A program made the translations under genes and the position numbers. Of a DNA stretch of 10,895 nucleotides, positions 7,755 to 10,895 are shown one piece after another. Source of the stretch: an uncultured Bacteroidales bacterium (lineage in GTDB: Bacteria > Bacteroidota > Bacteroidia > Bacteroidales > P3). How positions within the stretch are numbered: the stretch's first letter is position 1; the number at the start of each line of letters is the position of its first letter. Where the stretch lies: assembly GCA_947097635.1 (NCBI GenBank), contig CAMURW010000026.1, positions 1 to 10,895 on the forward strand, read 5' to 3'. Under the pieces are notes generated by a model that did not search any database, had not been told where the DNA came from, and saw nothing but the letters and a program-made list of their open reading frames with translations.

Positions 7755-8579
7755 GTGAAAAAGTTTGTGAGCGCCCCGTTGCCATTTCAGGGGCAGAAAC
7801 GCCGCTTCATCAAGCAGCTGGAGGAAATGGCCAGAGAGCAGAAAGAAAACGCCGTGTTCATCGATTTATTCGGCGGCAGCGGCCTCGTCAGCCACACCAT
7901 CAAACGCGCTCGCCCGGACTGTCGCGTGGTCTACAACGACTACGATCACTACAGCGAGCGTCTGGCCAATATTGACAGGACGAATGAGATGCTCCGCGCC
8001 CTGCGTCCCATCGTGGCCAGTGTGCCGCACAAAATGCGCATCGACGAGCCGGTGCGGTCGAAGGTGGTGGCCGAGGTCGAGAAGTGGAACAAGTCCGGCT
8101 TTGTCGATTGGTTCTCCATATCGAGCAACCTCCACTTCACGATGAACTATTCCCACGACTTCGAGGAGTTCCGCAAGGAAACGCTCTACAACCGTGTCCG
8201 CAAGGATGACTACGACGTGGAGGGCTATCTGGAGGGTGTCGAGGTGGTGTCGATGGACTATCGTCGGCTGTTCGACCAGTTCCGGCTGGTGCCTGACGTG
8301 ATATTCATTCTCGACCCGCCGTATCTGTCAACCGACTGCGGAACCTACAGAAGCGACAATTATTGGAAGCTGTCCGATTATCTGGACGTACTGAAATGTC
8401 TCGTAGGGACAAAATTCGTGTACTTTTCCTCCAGCAAGTCAACCATTGTGGAACTTGCCGACTGGATGGGACGCAACCAGTCCATTGGCAACCCATTTGA
8501 GGGAGCAAAAATATATCGTCACCACGTCAGCGGAATTGCGTTGAACTACGACGATATGATGCTTGTTAAAGCAGCTTAA
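7755..8579 (+). CDS. DNA adenine methyltransferase, D12 class (Dam-like)
   Basis: 274 residues from a GTG start, 18 bases after the upstream stop, with the leader AACCAACCAAACAAC. It should transfer a methyl group from S-adenosylmethionine to N6 of adenine in DNA. Motif order fits the alpha class: motif X as PFQGQKRRF (10-18), motif I as FIDLFGGSGLVS (35-46), an acidic NDYD (61-64) after the next strand, and the catalytic motif IV as DPPY (187-190). Length is close to that of Dam enzymes (about 270-280). The target sequence cannot be read from the protein. No restriction nuclease gene is next to it, so it is probably an orphan phage methylase protecting phage DNA or affecting expression. With the preceding gene it forms a DNA-modification pair at the phage end. 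Confidence 0.9.
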   Translation: MKKFVSAPLPFQGQKRRFIKQLEEMAREQKENAVFIDLFGGSGLVSHTIKRARPDCRVVYNDYDHYSERLANIDRTNEMLRALRPIVASVPHKMRIDEPVRSKVVAEVEKWNKSGFVDWFSISSNLHFTMNYSHDFEEFRKETLYNRVRKDDYDVEGYLEGVEVVSMDYRRLFDQFRLVPDVIFILDPPYLSTDCGTYRSDNYWKLSDYLDVLKCLVGTKFVYFSSSKSTIVELADWMGRNQSIGNPFEGAKIYRHHVSGIALNYDDMMLVKAA

Positions 8580-8600
8580 ATAGCAATTAAACACAAATAA

Positions 8601-8637
8601 AAAGGCGTTGCAGCGATTTGCAACGCCTTTATTTATG
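8601..8637 (+). terminator. Strong intrinsic terminator after methyltransferase gene
   Basis: Perfect 12-bp stem AAAGGCGTTGCA (8601-8612) and TGCAACGCCTTT (8619-8630) around loop GCGATT, 21 bases after the stop, followed by ATTTAT. The A-rich left flank suggests it can work in both directions. It closes the last phage transcription unit and should keep phage transcripts from entering the cas genes. Confidence 0.9.
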
Positions 8638-8654
8638 CACGATTATGGAGCCGA

Positions 8655-8698
8655 TTTAATTTCAGGTTTGGAGACGTTTTAATTCAAAATTGGGGACG
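8655..8698. repeat. Two tandem 22-bp imperfect repeats, probable phage right-end transposase sites
   Basis: The units are 8655-8676 (TTTAATTTCAGG...GGAGACG) and 8677-8698 (TTTTAATTCAAA...GGGGACG), abutting, with 16 of 22 identical positions. A partial third unit (AATTAAAG) may follow at 8699-8706. Mu-type phages carry 22-bp transposase-binding repeats at their ends. The block lies outside any phage gene and ends within about 10 bases of where the cas9 frame resumes. The exact last base of the phage and the target duplication cannot be fixed without the left end. Confidence 0.6.
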
Positions 8699-8701
8699 AA
8701 T

Positions 8702-8950
8702 TAAAGTGGCGATTATAAGATAGACCTGCTGGACTTCAAGGACTACAGCCTCATCAGCCCAAACCTATACAGGGTGCAGAACCTTTCTTCAAAAGATTAT
8801 GTCTTTCGTCATCACCTAGACACCGAAGTCAAGAAGCCCAAAGAACTTCACAACACCACATGGAAGAGAATTCTGTCGCTGTCAGACCTTGAGGGTATAG
8901 TGAAGGTACGAGTAGATCATATCGGACGCATCGTCGCGGTAGGTGAATGA
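8702..8950 (+). pseudogene. cas9: C-terminal fragment of type II-C cas9, cut by the prophage end
   Basis: From 8711 the frame reads DYKIDLLDFKDYSLISPNLY, then RVQNLSSKDYVFRHHLDTEV, TWKRILSLSDLEGIVKVRVD and HIGRIVAVGE, stopping at TGA 8948-8950. That is the end of the PAM-interacting domain of Bacteroidales type II-C Cas9, which usually closes with a VKVR(I/V)(N/D)HIGxIVxVGE-like sequence. Only about 80 of the usual ~1400 residues remain; upstream the frame meets TAA at 8702-8704 and then the 22-bp end repeats, and no HNH or RuvC motif occurs. It is followed after 21 bases by cas1 in the normal cas9-cas1-cas2 order. The rest of cas9 is expected beyond the prophage left end. The fragment alone cannot act as a nuclease. 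The identification is from recalled family features. Confidence 0.85.
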
Positions 8951-8971
8951 CAATCCAAGCACACCCTTCTC

Positions 8972-9880
8972 ATGGTAAAGCGCACACTCTGTTTCTCCAG
9001 CCCCGCCTACCTCTCCACACGCAACGGACAGCTGGTGGCACAGTTGCCCAGCAAGGGAGGTGATACTGCCGTCATCAAGACCATACCCATCGAAGATATC
9101 GGGTGGGTGCTGCTGGATCATAGCCAAATCACTATTACGCAAGGGCTCATAGAACGGCTGTTGGCGAACAACACCGCCATTATCACCTGCAACAGCAGCC
9201 ACATGCCTGTCGCCCTCCAGTTGCCGCTAAGCGGCAATATGCTGTTTTCACAGCGTTTCCGCTGTCAACTGGAGAGCAGCGTGCCGCTGCGCAAACAATT
9301 GTGGCAGCAGACAGTGCAAAGTAAAATCGCCAATCAAGCCTCGGTTCTGAACGGGTTGCGGGGAGAAGAGGTGGGCAACATGAAGGCATGGGTGAAAGTG
9401 GTAAAGAGTGACGACAGCGACAATCTGGAAGGACGTGCCGCCGCTTTTTACTGGAGCAAGTTTTTCCCTACCCACCCTTCCTTTGTGAGGGGACGCGACG
9501 AAGCACCGCCCAACAATCTTCTCAACTATGGCTATGCCATATTGCGTGCCATTGTGGCAAGGGCGTTGGTCTGCGCCGGACTGCTGCCTGTGATGGGCAT
9601 ACACCATCGCAGCCAGTACGACGACTATTGCCTTGCCGACGACATCATGGAGCCCTATCGCCCCTACGTGGACTTTCTGGTAGCAGGCATCGTGGACGAG
9701 GGCGGGCCTTGCGACGACATCACTACAGACATGAAACAAAAAATCCTTATCCTGCCCACCCTCGACGTGCATATTGCGGGGCATCGCAGCCCTCTTATGG
9801 TGGCAGTAGGCACTACGGTGAACTCGTTAGTAAAATGTTTTTTAGGCGAGAGCAGGAAAATTATCTACCCAGAGTTGTAA
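8972..9880 (+). CDS. cas1: Type II CRISPR integrase Cas1
   Basis: 302 residues from ATG 8972, of normal length for type II Cas1. Cas1 is the metal-dependent integrase that, with Cas2, inserts new spacers into the array. Putative catalytic residues: Glu153 in DNLEGRAAAFYW, His211 or His212 in MGIHHRSQYD, and an acid at Asp224 or Glu227 in ADDIMEPYRP. The typical type II opening (MVKRTLCFSSPAYLS) and the region DEAPPNNLLNYGYAILRAIV are clear. The gene begins 21 bases after the cas9 fragment, so its normal promoter is likely upstream of cas9 and would now be separated by the prophage; the 8601-8637 terminator blocks phage read-through. The coding sequence looks intact. Confidence 0.95.
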   Translation: MVKRTLCFSSPAYLSTRNGQLVAQLPSKGGDTAVIKTIPIEDIGWVLLDHSQITITQGLIERLLANNTAIITCNSSHMPVALQLPLSGNMLFSQRFRCQLESSVPLRKQLWQQTVQSKIANQASVLNGLRGEEVGNMKAWVKVVKSDDSDNLEGRAAAFYWSKFFPTHPSFVRGRDEAPPNNLLNYGYAILRAIVARALVCAGLLPVMGIHHRSQYDDYCLADDIMEPYRPYVDFLVAGIVDEGGPCDDITTDMKQKILILPTLDVHIAGHRSPLMVAVGTTVNSLVKCFLGESRKIIYPEL

Positions 9881-9899
9881 TCATAATCGGCGTATCAGC

Positions 9900-10238
9900 A
9901 TGAATGTTAGTCGGTATAACGAATACAGAGTTATGTGGATTCTTGTTCTATTCGACCTTCCTACCGAGACGAAAATGCAACGGAAAGTAGCATCGGATTT
10001 TCGTAAGAATCTACTGAAAGATGGCTTCAACATGTTCCAGTTCTCCATATACGTGCGCCACAGCCCCTCTATGGAGAACGCCACCGTTCACATCAACCGT
10101 GTAAAGAACAATCTTCCGAAACTTGGCATCGTCTGCATCATGTGCATTACCGACAAGCAGTTTGGTAGCATGGAACTTTTCTATGGTCAAAAGGAAGAGC
10201 CGCTTCCTAAGGTTTCTCAACAGTTGGAATTGTTTTAG
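9900..10238 (+). CDS. cas2: CRISPR-associated Cas2
   Basis: 112 residues, starting 19 bases after cas1 and surely in the same operon. Cas2 is the ferredoxin-fold dimer that bridges two Cas1 dimers in the spacer-acquisition complex. The first strand with the conserved acid is WILVLFDLPTE (Asp19), followed by the RKVASDFRKNLLKDGFNMFQ helix and the FSIYVRHSP strand; the end PLPKVSQQLELF is typical of type II Cas2. ATG 9900 is taken as start; the ATG at 9933 is too close to the first strand. Nothing suggests inactivation. Confidence 0.95.
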   Translation: MNVSRYNEYRVMWILVLFDLPTETKMQRKVASDFRKNLLKDGFNMFQFSIYVRHSPSMENATVHINRVKNNLPKLGIVCIMCITDKQFGSMELFYGQKEEPLPKVSQQLELF

Positions 10239-10246
10239 ACCATCAT

Positions 10247-10277
10247 TTTGTTAACATTATTTATGAAAATAATTTAT
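10247..10277 (+). promoter_or_regulatory. Possible Bacteroidetes-type promoter downstream of cas2
   Basis: TTTG at 10247-10250 and TAATTTAT at 10270-10277 are separated by 19 bases, the spacing of Bacteroidetes sigma-ABfr promoters (TTTG, ~19-20, TAnnTTTG). The second element matches six of eight positions. It would start a transcript near 10283-10286, in front of the candidate tracrRNA. Confidence 0.4.
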
Positions 10278-10282
10278 CCACC

Positions 10283-10501
10283 AAGGCATTCTTGGCTGAA
10301 AAAACACTCGAAAACCGCACCAAATTTCACAATATTGTGCTGAATTCGCGGAGAGAATGGAGGCATATCGTATTTTCTCGCTACGAATCAGTTTATTACA
10401 TACTTTTCCCCACCACAATCCTATACTTTTCAAGCCAAATGCCCAGAAACAAAAAACAAGGTCTCGGCTATCATCTTCAAAGCCTTCAGACCTTGTTTTT
10501 T
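10283..10501 (+). ncRNA. Candidate tracrRNA between cas2 and the array
   Basis: This gene-free stretch holds, in order, a small hairpin CCAAG...CTTGG (about 10282-10296), a segment AAATTTCACAAT (near 10321-10332) resembling the repeat end AATTCACAAC (one extra T), a CACAATATTGTG palindrome, and the strong terminator at 10451-10501. A tracrRNA must pair with the crRNA repeat, which here starts GTTGTGAATTGC when read on the minus strand; AATTTCACAAT could pair with it across about nine bases with a bulge. Type II-C loci commonly carry a tracrRNA near the array. The match is short, so this is only a candidate; it might also be elsewhere in the locus. Confidence 0.35.
10451..10501. terminator. 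Symmetric (bidirectional) terminator between cas2 and array
   Basis: Perfect 14-bp arms AAAAAACAAGGTCT (10451-10464) and its complement (10488-10501) enclose a secondary GGCT/AGCC stem. Both flanks give T runs in their own direction. On the + strand it would end the cas/tracrRNA transcript; on the minus strand it would end pre-crRNA coming from the array. Confidence 0.75.
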
Positions 10502-10555
10502 ATTTTTCCAGAAAACAATGCAACACACTATTTTACAACAACATACTAAGATTGT

Positions 10556-10895
10556 GTTTCTATCCTGCAAAGATATTAAAAATTCAGAAAGCAATTCACA
10601 ACGGCGTATGCCCTTGGTTCTCAGAGACATACGTTTCTATCCTGCAAAGATATTAAAAATTCAGAAAGCAATTCACAACAGAATTTGGCCCCTCCTTTTT
10701 TGGGACCCAGTTTCTATCCTGCAAAGATATTAAAAATTCAGAAAGCAATTCACAACTGGTGGCAGCGTAGAAGTGAAAAATCCTTTGTTTCTATCCTGCA
10801 AAGATATTAAAAATTCAGAAAGCAATTCACAACAGTGAAGTCAAATATGAGCGAGTTAAAGGGTTTCTATCCTGCAAAGATATTAAAAATTCAGA
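10556..10895 (-). CRISPR. Type II-C CRISPR array, 47-nt repeats (runs off window)
   Basis: Five repeat copies start at 10556, 10633, 10710, 10787 and 10863; the first four are identical 47-nt units (GTTTCTATCCTGCAAAGATA at the left, GAAAGCAATTCACAAC at the right) and the fifth is cut at its 33rd base by the window edge. Spacers are 10603-10632, 10680-10709, 10757-10786 (30 nt each) and 10834-10862 (29 nt). No degenerate repeat is seen. Read on the minus strand the repeat begins GTTGTG, as type II crRNA repeats usually do, and contains TATCTTTG, a perfect TAnnTTTG -7 element, so crRNA is probably made from right to left. None of the four spacers has an evident match to the phage part of the window by eye. 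Confidence 0.95.

Larger units (their letters stand above)
10239..10555. other. Gene-free stretch between cas2 and array
   Basis: About 317 bases, A/T-rich. It contains the promoter-like pair, the tracrRNA candidate and the symmetric terminator listed separately. The bases just before the first repeat (10502-10555) are A/T-rich and would be the array flank or leader if new spacers enter at this end. Short open frames here are not credible genes because they run on into the repeats. Confidence 0.6.

Noticed and set aside
5813..8700. DGR reverse transcriptase or template repeat downstream of the tail gene
   Set aside because: No reverse transcriptase motif and no second copy of the candidate variable region were found; they could only lie outside the window.
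10292..10733. Short open frames between cas2 and the array
   Set aside because: They are A/T-rich, run through repeats and spacers, and repeat the same peptide once per CRISPR repeat.
10603..10862. Self-targeting spacers against the prophage in the window
   Set aside because: By eye no spacer matches 2-8700 beyond about 10 bases (GGTGGCAGCG of spacer 3 near 703). An alignment against the whole prophage would be needed.
1..10895. tRNA or rRNA genes, including a tRNA attachment site
   Set aside because: No cloverleaf or rRNA-like sequence was noticed, and the phage end falls in cas9 rather than a tRNA gene.

Overview
The window looks like the right-hand part of a prophage joined to a bacterial type II-C CRISPR-Cas locus, on a Bacteroidales-type chromosome (Bacteroides/Prevotella relatives). 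Three things suggest that host: the Cas9 tail, Cas1 and Cas2 resemble the Bacteroidales II-C type; the CRISPR repeat is the long 47-nt kind; and starts lack Shine-Dalgarno sites while TAnnTTTG-like -7 elements are present. The host assignment is from memory of these families, not from a search.

Layout. (1) 2-5812: 3' part of a very large phage tail/adhesin gene with Ig-like, LamG, CotH-kinase-like, leucine-rich-like and C-terminal C-type-lectin-like regions; its last ~50 codons look like a possible diversity-generating variable region. (2) 5813-5985: short non-coding stretch with two GC-rich tetraloop hairpins, a direct repeat and a doubled GTTGCAAC palindrome. (3) 5986-6885: two small phage genes, the first carrying two apparent one-base frameshifts at C runs, the second DUF4376-like. 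(4) 6886-7097: non-coding region with a nested inverted repeat. (5) 7098-8579: two-gene DNA-modification module: a short thymidylate-synthase-family protein with the Asn-to-Asp change typical of dCMP hydroxymethylases, and a D12-class (Dam-like) adenine methyltransferase, closed by a strong terminator. (6) 8655-8698: two tandem 22-bp imperfect repeats, like the transposase-binding sites at the ends of Mu-type phages. (7) 8702-8950: the last ~80 codons of cas9 with no start, then intact cas1, cas2, a probable tracrRNA/terminator region, and a CRISPR array running off the window.

Interpretation. Tail gene, then DNA-modification genes, then 22-bp end repeats resembles the right end of Mu-like transposable phages (Mu: tail fibre genes, then mom). 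The phage end falls directly inside cas9, so the prophage appears to have split cas9 and probably disabled interference while leaving cas1, cas2 and the array. The phage left end, its transposase, any reverse transcriptase and the rest of cas9 lie outside the window, so the insertion model is strongly suggested but not proven here.
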